Notes under the pieces: model-generated
Databases searched by the model: none
What the model was told of the DNA's origin: nothing
What the model saw: only the letters and a program-made list of their open reading frames with translations
In this document: positions 10,523 to 18,668 of the stretch, piece after piece
Position numbering within the stretch: the stretch's first letter is position 1
Layout: the number at the start of each line of letters is the position of its first letter
Assembly: GCF_025989185.1 (NCBI RefSeq)
Contig: NZ_JAPDNT010000002.1
Coordinates: forward strand, 1-64,000
DNA: 64,000 nucleotides
DNA from: Limobrevibacterium gyesilva
GTDB taxonomy: Bacteria > Pseudomonadota > Alphaproteobacteria > Acetobacterales > Acetobacteraceae
Reading direction: 5' to 3'
Made by a program: the position numbers and the translations under genes

Positions 10523-10580
10523 TGTCCTGCCCCTGCGTCCGCCGCATCTTGCGGCGAACGCAGGGGCCAGCAGGCCACTG
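10520..10580. repeat. Short inverted-repeat element, copy 2 (right end decayed)
   Basis: The left end is TAGTGTCCTG (10520-10529), preceded by C so that the junction reads CTAG; the right end is CAGGCCACTG, two or three changes from the intact terminus. The interior is a long hairpin: CCCCTGCGT pairs with ACGCAGGGG and GCCGCA with TGCGGC. The left end forms the stop codon of the ACT-domain gene. With copy 3 it may also terminate transcription of the two converging genes. Confidence 0.75.
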
Positions 10581-10592
10581 AAAACAAAGGGC

Positions 10593-10647
10593 TAGTGTCC
10601 TGCCCCTGAAGTTCGCCACCTATGCGAACTTCTGGTTCAGGACACTA
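10593..10647. repeat. Short inverted-repeat element, copy 3
   Basis: Perfect 10-base inverted ends, TAGTGTCCTG at 10593-10602 and CAGGACACTA at 10638-10647, with CTAG at both junctions. The interior is a different hairpin from copies 1 and 2: GAAGTTCGC at 10608-10616 pairs with GCGAACTTC at 10624-10632. Its right end, read on the minus strand, supplies the TAG stop codon of glpK. Confidence 0.8.
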
Positions 10648-12150
10648 GCCGCGGGTGACGGTCCGGCTGACCGCGTCCTTCCAGCCGGCATAGCGGCGGC
10701 TGCGGCTCGCCTCGTCCATATGCGGTTCGAAGCGGCGCTGCAGCGCCCAGTTGGTCGCGAACTCCGCGGGGGCGGGGCAGACGCCGGCGGCGAGGCCGGC
10801 GAGGTAGGCGGCGCCCAGCGCCGTCGTCTCCAGCACCACCGGCCGGTCCACCGGGACGCCGAGCATGTCGGCCAGGAACTGCATGGTCCAGTCGCTCGCG
10901 ACCATGCCGCCATCGACGCGCAGGATCGTGCCGTCCGAGTTTCCCGCGCCCGACCAGTCCGCGCGCATGGCCTCGATCAGGTCGCGGGTCTGGTAGGCCA
11001 CGCTCTCCAGGGCCGCGCGGGCCAGCTCTTGCGGGCCGGTGTTGCGGGTCAGGCCGAACAGCGCGCCGCGGGCCTCGGCGTCCCAGTGCGGCGCACCCAG
11101 CCCGGTGAAGGCCGGCACCAGGTAGACGGACTGCCCGGGATCGGCCTCGGCAGCCAGGCCGCCGGTCTCGGCGGCGTCGCGGATCACGCCCAGGCCGTCG
11201 CGCAGCCATTGCACCGCGGCGCCGGCGACGAAGATCGCCCCTTCCAGGGCGTAGGTGCGCACCCCGCGCAACTGGCAGGCGATGGTGGTGAGCATGCGCG
11301 TTCGCGACGCCACCGGCGCCTCGCCGGTGTTGAGCAGCAGGAAGCAGCCGGTGCCATAAGTGGATTTCACCATGCCCGGCCGGAAACAGGCCTGACCGAC
11401 GCTGGCCGCCTGCTGGTCGCCGGCGATGCCCAGCACCGGAATCTCGGCGCCGAGGATGTCTGCCGAAACCATGCCGAACGGGCCGGCGCTGTCGCGCACA
11501 TCCGGCAGCAGCGTCGCGGGGATGCGGAACAGGTCCAGCAGTTCCGGGTCCCAGACGCCGCGGACGATGTCGAACAGCATGGTGCGGCTGGCATTGGTGG
11601 CGTCGGTGGCGTGGACACGCCCGCCGGTCAGCCGCCACAGCAGCCAGGTGTCCACGGTGCCGAACGCTAGCCGGCCGGCTTCGGCGTCGGCGCGGGCGCC
11701 GGGCACGTTGTCGAGCAGCCAGGCGATCTTGGTGGCGCAGAAATACGGATCGATCAGCAGCCCGGTGCGCCCGGTGACCAGCGGCTCGTGCCCGGCCGCA
11801 CGCAGCCCGGCGCAGGCGGCGGCCGTGCGGCGGTCCTGCCAGACGATGGCGTTATGAACCGGCTGGCCGGTGTCGCGGCGCCAGACCAGCGTGGTCTCGC
11901 GCTGGTTAGCGATGCCGATGCCGGCCACGTCCCTTGCGGTGCCGCCGGCCTGCGCCAGTGCCTCGCGCAGCACCGTCACGCTGTCCACGAACAGATCCTC
12001 AGGCGCATGCTCCACCCAGCCGTTGGCGGGGAAGTGCTGGGGCAGGTCGCGCCGGGCAATGGCGGCGGGGGCCAAGCGCGGCGCGCGGAACGCCATGGCG
12101 CGCGTGGAGGTGGTGCCCTGGTCGAGGGCGAGGACGAGAGTCTGGGTCAT
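10645..12150 (-). CDS. glpK: Glycerol kinase
   Basis: GlpK phosphorylates glycerol to glycerol-3-phosphate in the cytoplasm. The 501-residue length is typical of this FGGY-family kinase. Seen are the N-terminal phosphate loop [15 protein letters not shown], the substrate region NQRETTLVW and [21 protein letters not shown], and the C-terminal [11 protein letters not shown]. No glpF, glpD or glpR is adjacent, so the gene stands alone, which is unusual for glycerol genes. The stop codon is made by repeat copy 3. A 14-base palindrome at 12256-12269 lies about 105 bases upstream and could be an operator. Confidence 0.96.
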   Translation of the reverse strand: MTQTLVLALDQGTTSTRAMAFRAPRLAPAAIARRDLPQHFPANGWVEHAPEDLFVDSVTVLREALAQAGGTARDVAGIGIANQRETTLVWRRDTGQPVHNAIVWQDRRTAAACAGLRAAGHEPLVTGRTGLLIDPYFCATKIAWLLDNVPGARADAEAGRLAFGTVDTWLLWRLTGGRVHATDATNASRTMLFDIVRGVWDPELLDLFRIPATLLPDVRDSAGPFGMVSADILGAEIPVLGIAGDQQAASVGQACFRPGMVKSTYGTGCFLLLNTGEAPVASRTRMLTTIACQLRGVRTYALEGAIFVAGAAVQWLRDGLGVIRDAAETGGLAAEADPGQSVYLVPAFTGLGAPHWDAEARGALFGLTRNTGPQELARAALESVAYQTRDLIEAMRADWSGAGNSDGTILRVDGGMVASDWTMQFLADMLGVPVDRPVVLETTALGAAYLAGLAAGVCPAPAEFATNWALQRRFEPHMDEASRSRRYAGWKDAVSRTVTRG

Positions 12151-12255
12151 ACGCTGCAGGGCCTCCTCCGGCGCGCGCCTTTGCGCGATGCGTGCCCAGC
12201 TTCCCCAGAACCGGAGGCGCTGCCAAGCAGCGGTTCTGATTCGGGGCAGGAATAA

Positions 12256-12269
12256 TCACATTTATGTGA
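12256..12269. promoter_or_regulatory. Palindrome between glpK and the histidine kinase gene
   Basis: TCACAT-TT-ATGTGA is a perfect 6+6 inverted repeat in the only AT-rich stretch of the 252-base gap between the divergent glpK and histidine kinase genes. A role as operator or regulator site for glpK is inference from position. Confidence 0.35.
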
Positions 12270-12402
12270 AAATGCGGGATAATTCCATCCAGCCGGCCCG
12301 CGAAGCGATCGGGGTGCTAGCCTGCGTTGATTGCATGGTTCATGACGCAGCGCATAGAATTGGCAATTGCAACGCGATCGCGCCGGGCAGGCAGAATACT
12401 TG

Positions 12403-14613
12403 ATGAGCGTCTCCGCACCTGACCGGCCCACGTCGCCGATGCCTGCCATCAGCCGGTCCCTGCAGATTCTGGCGGCGGTGGTGCTGCTGCTGATCGTCGC
12501 GGTGACGATGCAGCAGCTGCTCCAGCTGCGCTCCGGCGTGCTGGACGACACCAAGCGGCAGCTGGCGCGGCTCGACATGGTGTTCGCCGAGCACACCGGA
12601 CGCGCGATGGAGACGGTCGACCTCGTCATGGGCACCGTGATCGAGGCGCTGCACGAGTCCGACCAGGCTGGCGGTGCCGCGCCGGTCGCGATCAACGACG
12701 ATCTGCAGCGCCGCATCGCCGGTGTCCGCGAGGTGACGGAGATCGCGGTGGCCGATCCCTCCGGGCGGATCCTGTATTCGTCGCGCGCCGCCGCTGCGGG
12801 CAATGAGATGCTGCCGGCCGCGGGGCTGGCCCTGCTGCACCACCATGCGACCCACGCCACGGACGCCCCCCAGGTCAGCGGACCGTTGCGCGCCGCGGAC
12901 GGGCACTGGACGGCGCTACTCACCCGGCGCCTCACCAACGCGCGGGGCGAGTTCGCCGGTGTCGTGGCGGCCTTCCTGAACCTTCGGTATTTCGAGGAGT
13001 TCTACAAGGCGGTCGAGCTGAACGAGAGCGGTGCCATCACTCTGCACCACCGCGACGGCACGGTGCTGGCAAGCTATCCGCACCGGGACGACATCGTCGG
13101 CAGCACCTATGCCGCCCTGCCGCCGTTCAAGGACGTGTTGGCGCACGCCATCGCCGGCACGGCGATGATGGACAGCCCGATCGACGGCAGCAGCCGCGTG
13201 GTCGCCATCCAGGCGTTGAAGCTGTTCCCGCTGGCCGTGAGCGTTTCGGTGTCGGCAGACCAGATCCTGGCGCCGTGGCGGCGGCAGAGCGATGTCTTCC
13301 TCGTGTCCGCGGTGGTCGCCTGCGTGGTGATCGGCACGTTGCTGCTGTTGCTGGCACAGCAGTCGCACAAGGTCGAGACGTTGCTGGGCGAGTTCAGGTC
13401 CGCCAGGGACGCGGCGGAATCCGCCAATGTGCGCCTGCTGGAGCAGATGGCGGAGCGCGAGCGCACCGAGGCGGCTTTGCGCCAGGCCCAGCGGATCGAG
13501 GCGGTGGGCCAGCTCACCGGCGGCGTGGCGCACGACTTCAACAACCTGCTGACCGTGGTGCTCGGCAATATCGACCTGCTGCAGCAATCCTGCGCGCAGG
13601 AGTCGGTGACGGCAGAACGGCTGGAGCGGATGCGCAAGGCGGCCGAGCGCGGCGCCACGCTCACCGACCAGCTGCTTGCCTTCGCCCGCCGCCAGCCGCT
13701 GGTTGCGCGCGCGATGAAGCTCAACGATGTGGTTCAGGAGATGACCGGCCTGCTGCAAAGCGCCGCCGGGGGCAATATCCGCATCGAGACGCTTCTGGCC
13801 GACGATCCCTGGCTGGCGCTGGTCGATCCGACGCAGATCGAGCTCGTCATCCTCAATCTGGCGATCAATGCGCGCGACGCGATGCCGACCGGCGGCACAC
13901 TGACCGTTGAGACGGCGAACACGCATCTCGGACCACCCGAGCGGCCGGAGGACCCTCCTGCCGGCGACTACGTGATGGTGCGCGTCGGCGACACCGGCAC
14001 CGGCATGGCGCCGGACGTGCTGGCCAAGGCGTTCGAGCCGTTCTTCACCACCAAGGGGCCGGGACGGGGCTCCGGGCTCGGCCTGTCGCAGGTCTTCGGC
14101 CTCGCACGCCAGTCCGGCGGCGGCGTGCGGATCGAGAGCGCGCCCGGGCTGGGCACGTCGGTGCGGGTCTTCCTGCCGCGTGCGGCGCCGGCGGCCGACG
14201 AGCCGCCGGCGGGCGCGGCGGCGGCCGGCCCGGTCGGCAGCGCCTCCACGGTCCTGCTGGTGGACGACGACGAGGCGGTGCGCTGCACCACCGGGATGAT
14301 CCTGCAGACCATGGGCTACACGGTGCTGCAGACCGAAGGCGGCGAGGGGGCGCTGGAGCGGCTGGCGGACGATAGCGAGATCGACATCCTGCTGACCGAC
14401 GTGGCGATGCCCGGCATGAACGGCCCCGAGCTGGCGCGGCGCGTGCGCGAGCTGCGGCCGGCCATGCCGATCGTGTTCTTCTCCGGCTACGCCGATCCCG
14501 AGGCGGTGGCCGGCGCCAGCATCCGCCAGCGCATCGTGCGCAAGCCGTTCCGTGCCAGCGAACTGGCGGCGCAGATCGAGGCGGCCCTGGCCGAGCATCG
14601 CACGCCGGCCTGA
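12403..14613 (+). CDS. Hybrid sensor histidine kinase with C-terminal receiver
   Basis: The 736-residue protein has a first membrane segment near residues 18-36, an extracytoplasmic Cache-like sensor region (about 40-295), a second membrane segment (about 299-318), a short coiled region, a histidine kinase core and a receiver. The phosphoacceptor His is in GGVAHDFNNLL (H377), the N box in NLAINARDAM, G boxes in GDTGTGMAPD and GRGSGLGLS; the receiver Asp is in LLTDVAMPG (about D666) with a late conserved Lys in VRKPF. The His box is of the HDFNN type common in blue-light and PAS hybrid kinases. No DNA-binding response regulator is adjacent, so the signal output is unknown. The ATG at 12403 has only a weak ribosome site; 12367 is an alternative. 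Confidence 0.88.
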   Translation: MSVSAPDRPTSPMPAISRSLQILAAVVLLLIVAVTMQQLLQLRSGVLDDTKRQLARLDMVFAEHTGRAMETVDLVMGTVIEALHESDQAGGAAPVAINDDLQRRIAGVREVTEIAVADPSGRILYSSRAAAAGNEMLPAAGLALLHHHATHATDAPQVSGPLRAADGHWTALLTRRLTNARGEFAGVVAAFLNLRYFEEFYKAVELNESGAITLHHRDGTVLASYPHRDDIVGSTYAALPPFKDVLAHAIAGTAMMDSPIDGSSRVVAIQALKLFPLAVSVSVSADQILAPWRRQSDVFLVSAVVACVVIGTLLLLLAQQSHKVETLLGEFRSARDAAESANVRLLEQMAERERTEAALRQAQRIEAVGQLTGGVAHDFNNLLTVVLGNIDLLQQSCAQESVTAERLERMRKAAERGATLTDQLLAFARRQPLVARAMKLNDVVQEMTGLLQSAAGGNIRIETLLADDPWLALVDPTQIELVILNLAINARDAMPTGGTLTVETANTHLGPPERPEDPPAGDYVMVRVGDTGTGMAPDVLAKAFEPFFTTKGPGRGSGLGLSQVFGLARQSGGGVRIESAPGLGTSVRVFLPRAAPAADEPPAGAAAAGPVGSASTVLLVDDDEAVRCTTGMILQTMGYTVLQTEGGEGALERLADDSEIDILLTDVAMPGMNGPELARRVRELRPAMPIVFFSGYADPEAVAGASIRQRIVRKPFRASELAAQIEAALAEHRTPA

Positions 14614-14627
14614 CCATGGCGGCGGGC

Positions 14628-15212
14628 TTACAGGCCCGTGGCGAACCGCGCCATCACCACGATGATGGTGACCTGCAGCACGCCCTGGAACCCGACCGCC
14701 CGCACATAGCGCCGCATCAACCGGCCGATCCGCGCCCCGTCCGGCCGATCCTTGCGCATTTCCAGGTAGACCAGCAGGTTGGTCGGCAGCAGCAGGCCGA
14801 GGCCCTGCACCGTCAGGATCGTTACGATCACCAGCGCCGCCACCACCCACCAGAACGCGGGATAGCCGACATCCAGGAAGCCCATCTGCTGCGCGTGGTA
14901 GTAGCCGGCGGTACCGGTGATGATCGACAGCGTGGGCATCAGGAACAGCATGCGCGGCATCAACCGGCAGATCACGGCGCGGCGTGCCGGCAGCGGCAGG
15001 CGGCGCATGATCGGGCCCAGCACGAAGCCCATGAACAGGTCGATGCCGGTCCAGAGGATGCCGCATATCACGTGCAGGAAGTTCAGCGCCCAGGGAATGT
15101 CCGCGCGGATCACCGCGACCATCACCGCCAGGGCCACGCCGACCCAGATCAGGTTGGTGTAGGCGATCGGGGTGACGTCATCGTCCAACGCGACCGTTGC
15201 CGATTGCTGCAT
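14628..15212 (-). CDS. Integral membrane protein of unknown function
   Basis: The 194-residue protein is mostly hydrophobic, with about five membrane segments (near residues 18-35, 43-67, 87-104, 117-146 and 172-192). A conserved-looking LHVICGILWTGIDLFMG segment puts a His and a Trp in the second helix, reminiscent of CopD/DUF2269-type membrane proteins that may bind haem or copper, but I cannot assign a family. It lies 25 bases after the FetB-like permease on the same strand and may be the last gene of that operon. It converges with the histidine kinase gene. Confidence 0.65.
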   Translation of the reverse strand: MQQSATVALDDDVTPIAYTNLIWVGVALAVMVAVIRADIPWALNFLHVICGILWTGIDLFMGFVLGPIMRRLPLPARRAVICRLMPRMLFLMPTLSIITGTAGYYHAQQMGFLDVGYPAFWWVVAALVIVTILTVQGLGLLLPTNLLVYLEMRKDRPDGARIGRLMRRYVRAVGFQGVLQVTIIVVMARFATGL

Positions 15213-15236
15213 CCGCGTTCCCCTCGGTACCAGACG

Positions 15237-16046
15237 TCAGCGTGGACCCGCGCGGGCCAGCCGGTCCAGCCGCAACCGGTGCCTGGCATCGGTCAGCCGG
15301 CGCGCCGCCAGGAACACCACCGCCACGACCGCCAGCCCGGCGCCGCCGGACAACAGGAACATCAACAGGATCTGGTATTTCACGGCTTCCATGGGGTCGA
15401 GCCCGGCCAGGATCTGCCCGGTCATGATGCCCGGCAACGTGACGACGCCCGAGGCGGACATGGAATTGACCACCGGCAGCAGGCCGCGCCGCATCGCCGC
15501 GCGCAGCAGCCGCCCCATCGCCTGCCGGTTGGTCGCCCCCAGGCAAAGCTGCGCCTCGATGGCGGCCTTCTCGCGCACCACGCTGCCGAGCAGCGCGTCG
15601 AGCGCCAGGCTGGCGGCGTTGAGCACGTTGCCCAGCACGATCCCGGCGAGCGGAATGGCGTAGCGGGCGTCGTACCATGGCTGCGGGCGCAGCGCGGTGG
15701 TCAGCGCCAGGATGCTGGTGATCCCGGTGGCGAAGGCGACGGCCGCGGCGCCGACGGTGTAGTTGCCCATGCGGATCAGCCGCTGTTCCGGCCGCACCGC
15801 GACCTCGCGCCCGGCGAGCGCCACCATCGCCAGGATCACCAGCAGCGTCAGTGGCGGGAAGGCGGCGTCGAACACGCGGGTGAGGATCGCGCCGATCAGC
15901 AGGAGCTGCAGCACCATGCGCCCGGCGGCGATGGCGAGCTGGCGATGCAGGCCGAGGCGATAGGCAACCGAGATCGCGCCGTCGAGCAGGATCAGTACCG
16001 ACGCGATCGCCAGGTCCTGCCCGGTGAGGACGATGCTCGGCATCAT
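15237..16046 (-). CDS. fetB: ABC transporter permease, UPF0014/FetB family
   Basis: The 269-residue permease matches the UPF0014 family (E. coli YbbM/FetB, linked to iron export and oxidative stress tolerance): membrane helices from residue 10, then IPLAGIVLGN, the coupling segment LCLGATNRQA, VTLPGIMTGQILAGLDP and AVKYQI. The ATG at 16046 overlaps the stop codon of the ATPase gene in an ATGA arrangement. The open frame continues far upstream, but that part is an out-of-frame reading of the ATPase gene. Iron export is the best guess from family knowledge; the metal is not shown by sequence. Confidence 0.85.
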   Translation of the reverse strand: MMPSIVLTGQDLAIASVLILLDGAISVAYRLGLHRQLAIAAGRMVLQLLLIGAILTRVFDAAFPPLTLLVILAMVALAGREVAVRPEQRLIRMGNYTVGAAAVAFATGITSILALTTALRPQPWYDARYAIPLAGIVLGNVLNAASLALDALLGSVVREKAAIEAQLCLGATNRQAMGRLLRAAMRRGLLPVVNSMSASGVVTLPGIMTGQILAGLDPMEAVKYQILLMFLLSGGAGLAVVAVVFLAARRLTDARHRLRLDRLARAGPR

Positions 16047-16645
16047 GCCGGGGTCAGCCTTCCCTGCGCCATGACGAAGCGCCGGCGGCTCAGCCGCGCG
16101 GCCTGGTCGCTGCGATGCGTCACCATCAGGATCGCGGTCCCGGCCTGCAGGCGCTCGCGCAGCAGTGCCTCCGCATGGCCCTGGCTGGTCTCGTCCAGCG
16201 CCGCGGTCGGCTCGTCCAGCAGCAGCACCGGCGAGGCCGGCAGCAGCGAGCGCACCAGGGCAAGGCGCTGTTTCTCGCCGGTGGACAGGCGCAGCACCGG
16301 GCCGTCCAGCAGTTCCGGCTTCAGGTCCAGCCGCGCCGCCAGGACCCGGGCGGCGGCGAGGTCGCTGAAATGGTCGGCGACCGCCTCGCTCCACCAGCCG
16401 GATTCCGCCGGCACATAGATCACCTGCCGCCGCCATGCCGGGGCGGCGAAGCTGCCGCGCTCGCGCCCGTCCAGGAACACCGCGCCGGTGTTGGGGTCCA
16501 GGTCCGCGACCATGCGCAGGAACAGGCTCTTGCCGGAGCCGGAGGCGCCGGAGATGGCGATGCACTCGCCGGCGGCCACCGACAGGTCGAACGGCCCGAC
16601 GAGCGAGCTCCGCATCGCCTGGATGCGGAGCCGCTCCTGGGTCAT
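16043..16645 (-). CDS. fetA: ABC transporter ATP-binding protein, FetA-like
   Basis: The 200-residue ATPase has Walker A GASGSGKS (about residues 34-41), a signature in the form LSTGEKQRLAL, Walker B VLLLDEP and the switch His in MVTHRSD. LSTGE instead of LSGGQ is common in the FetA/YbbL group. It is the partner of the UPF0014 permease that overlaps its end. Its start overlaps the stop of the M20 peptidase gene by four bases, making the transporter part of a tightly coupled operon with amidase, aldolase and peptidase. Confidence 0.85.
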   Translation of the reverse strand: MTQERLRIQAMRSSLVGPFDLSVAAGECIAISGASGSGKSLFLRMVADLDPNTGAVFLDGRERGSFAAPAWRRQVIYVPAESGWWSEAVADHFSDLAAARVLAARLDLKPELLDGPVLRLSTGEKQRLALVRSLLPASPVLLLDEPTAALDETSQGHAEALLRERLQAGTAILMVTHRSDQAARLSRRRFVMAQGRLTPA

Positions 16646-18039
16646 GCGCGCCCGAGCTTGCCCAGCAGCCGGGCATGGCTGCGCAGCCCGTGGCGGAAGC
16701 AGATGACCTCGAACTTCTCGTTCGGGCTGTGCACCTGGTCGTCGTCGAGCCCGAAGCCCATCAGCAAGGCATCGAGCCCGAGCTCGCGCTGCATGGTTTC
16801 GACCACCGGGATCGAGCCGCCGCAGCCGGTCATGACGGCGGGGCGGCCGTATTCCTCGGCGAGGGCGGCGGCCGCAGCCTGGACGAATTTCGAGTCAGTC
16901 GGGATCTCCAGGCCCGGACCGGCCCCGAACACTGTGAACTCCAGCCTGGCATCGGCGGGCACGCGCGCCTGCATGAACTGCTTGAAGCCCTCGACCACCT
17001 TCTGCGGGTCCTGGCCCGGCACCAGGCGGAACGACACCTTGGCTCCCGCCTCGGCGGCGATGACCGTCTTGGTGCCCGGGCCGCTATAGCCGCCCCAGAT
17101 GCCGCAGATATCCGCGGTCGGTCGGGCCCACAGCCGCTCCAGCGCGCCACGACCCTTCTCGCCGGACGGGACCGACAGGCCGATATCGCCGAGGAAGCGG
17201 CTTTCGTCGAACCCCAGCGCCGCCCACTGGTTGGCCTGGCGCGACGAGATGTCGCGCACCCCGTCGTAGTAGCCGGGCACCTGGACGCGCCCGTCGGCGT
17301 CCTTCAGCTGCCCCAGCGCATGCGTCAGCGCGTTGATCGGGTTCAGCGCCGAGCCACCGTACATGCCGGAGTGCAGGTCGCGGTTGGCCGCCTTCAGGTC
17401 CACCTGCATGTAGACCATGCCGCGCAGGCTGGTGCTGAGCGCCGGAGTGTTCACGTCCCACATGCCGGTGTCGGAGATCACGGCGATGTCGGCGCGCAGC
17501 TCGGCGCGGTTGGCGATGACGAAGGGCTTGAAGTTGACGCTGCCGGTTTCTTCCTCGCCCTCGATCAGCACGGTGATGCGGCAGGGCATGGTGCCGGTCT
17601 GCTCGTGCCAGGCGCGGAAGGCGCTCAGCCACATCGACACCTGGCCTTTGTCGTCCACCGCGCCGCGCGCATAGACGCGCTTGCCGTGCGGGCCATCGAC
17701 CAGCACCGGCTCGAAGGGCGGGCTGTGCCACAGTTCCAGCGGATCGGCCGGTTGCACGTCGTAATGGCCGTAATAGAGCAGGTGCGGAACCTCGCCGCCC
17801 GCGCCGTCCGGGCCGGGGTGGTGTGCCACCACCACCGGATGCCCGGCGGTGTCGCGCACGCTGGCGTCGAAGCCCAGCGACGCCAGTTCCTTGCAGGCGT
17901 ATTCGGCGGCGGCGCGGCAATCGGCAGCATGCGCCGGCTGGGCGCTGATGCTGGGGATGCGCAGCCAGTCGATCCAGCGCTGCTGTGCCGCATCGAACGT
18001 GGCGTCGATATGCGCCAGGATTTGGTCCACTTTGCTCAT
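16642..18039 (-). CDS. M20 family metallodipeptidase
   Basis: The 465-residue enzyme is an M20 dipeptidase of the carnosinase-like group. Metal ligands are seen in YYGHYDVQP (His), GAVDDKGQ (bridging Asp), IEGEEETGS (catalytic and binding Glu) and the late VHSPNE (His); the lid domain carries DLHSGMYGG. It probably hydrolyses a dipeptide or N-acyl amino acid in the cytoplasm. Start and stop codons overlap both neighbours by four bases. Confidence 0.92.
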   Translation of the reverse strand: MSKVDQILAHIDATFDAAQQRWIDWLRIPSISAQPAHAADCRAAAEYACKELASLGFDASVRDTAGHPVVVAHHPGPDGAGGEVPHLLYYGHYDVQPADPLELWHSPPFEPVLVDGPHGKRVYARGAVDDKGQVSMWLSAFRAWHEQTGTMPCRITVLIEGEEETGSVNFKPFVIANRAELRADIAVISDTGMWDVNTPALSTSLRGMVYMQVDLKAANRDLHSGMYGGSALNPINALTHALGQLKDADGRVQVPGYYDGVRDISSRQANQWAALGFDESRFLGDIGLSVPSGEKGRGALERLWARPTADICGIWGGYSGPGTKTVIAAEAGAKVSFRLVPGQDPQKVVEGFKQFMQARVPADARLEFTVFGAGPGLEIPTDSKFVQAAAAALAEEYGRPAVMTGCGGSIPVVETMQRELGLDALLMGFGLDDDQVHSPNEKFEVICFRHGLRSHARLLGKLGRA

Positions 18040-18668
18040 GCATCCCTCGTCTGTTGGCCGTAGGTGCGGTAGCGCTCATGCGCGGCGGCCATTTCCGCGG
18101 GCGTGAGCAGGCGCGGCGTGCCGGCGGCGCGCGCGATCAGGTATTGCCGCGCCAACGTCTCCAGCCGCACGGCCGTCAGCAGCGCGCCGGCGGCATCGCG
18201 TCCATGGCAGATCATGCCGTGATTGGCCAGCAGGCACGCGGTGCGCCCGGCGATGGCGGCGGCGGCGGCGTGCGCCAGTTCCGGCGTGCCGAAGGTGACG
18301 TAGGGGGCGATGCGCACGTCGTCGCCGCCGAACCCCGCGACGGCATAGTGGAAGGCGGGCAGCGGCAGGTTCAGGCAGGCGAGCGCGGTCGCATGGTCCG
18401 AATGGGTGTGCACGATCACCATGGCCTCGGGATCGGCGCGGTAGATCTCGGCGTGCATCTGCCATTCCGAGGACGGGTGGCCGGGGCCGGCGACGTCGCC
18501 TTCCAGGGTCATCTCCACCACGCCCTCGGGCGTGACGGTGTCGCCGTGGATTCCTGTCGGCGTGATCAGCATTCCCGCGCCATGGCGGGCGCTGGCATTG
18601 CCGGCATTGCCGACATTGAGGCCGCGAGCGCCGAGTTCGCGGTACAGCGCCGCGACGGCCTCCCTCAT
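18036..18668 (-). CDS. Class II aldolase/adducin family protein
   Basis: The 210-residue protein is a class II, zinc-type aldolase like L-fuculose-phosphate aldolase or the OtnC group. Zinc ligands are in VHTHSDHA (two His) and LLANHGMI (His), and the phosphate or substrate loop is NVGNAGNAS with the catalytic Glu candidate in HPSSEWQMH. The ATG at 18668 overlaps the amidase stop codon. The true substrate is unknown; the upstream continuation of the frame is an out-of-frame reading of the amidase gene. Confidence 0.86.
   Translation of the reverse strand: MREAVAALYRELGARGLNVGNAGNASARHGAGMLITPTGIHGDTVTPEGVVEMTLEGDVAGPGHPSSEWQMHAEIYRADPEAMVIVHTHSDHATALACLNLPLPAFHYAVAGFGGDDVRIAPYVTFGTPELAHAAAAAIAGRTACLLANHGMICHGRDAAGALLTAVRLETLARQYLIARAAGTPRLLTPAEMAAAHERYRTYGQQTRDA

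Noticed and set aside
12916-15066. A 716-codon minus-strand frame opposite the histidine kinase
   Set aside because: It is rich in Arg, Gly, Ala and His with no recognisable domain, as expected for antisense frames in GC-rich DNA, and conflicts with two real genes.
15237-16676. A 479-codon frame suggesting an ATPase-permease fusion
   Set aside because: The front part is a wrong-frame reading of the FetA gene; the permease ATG at 16046 overlaps the FetA stop.
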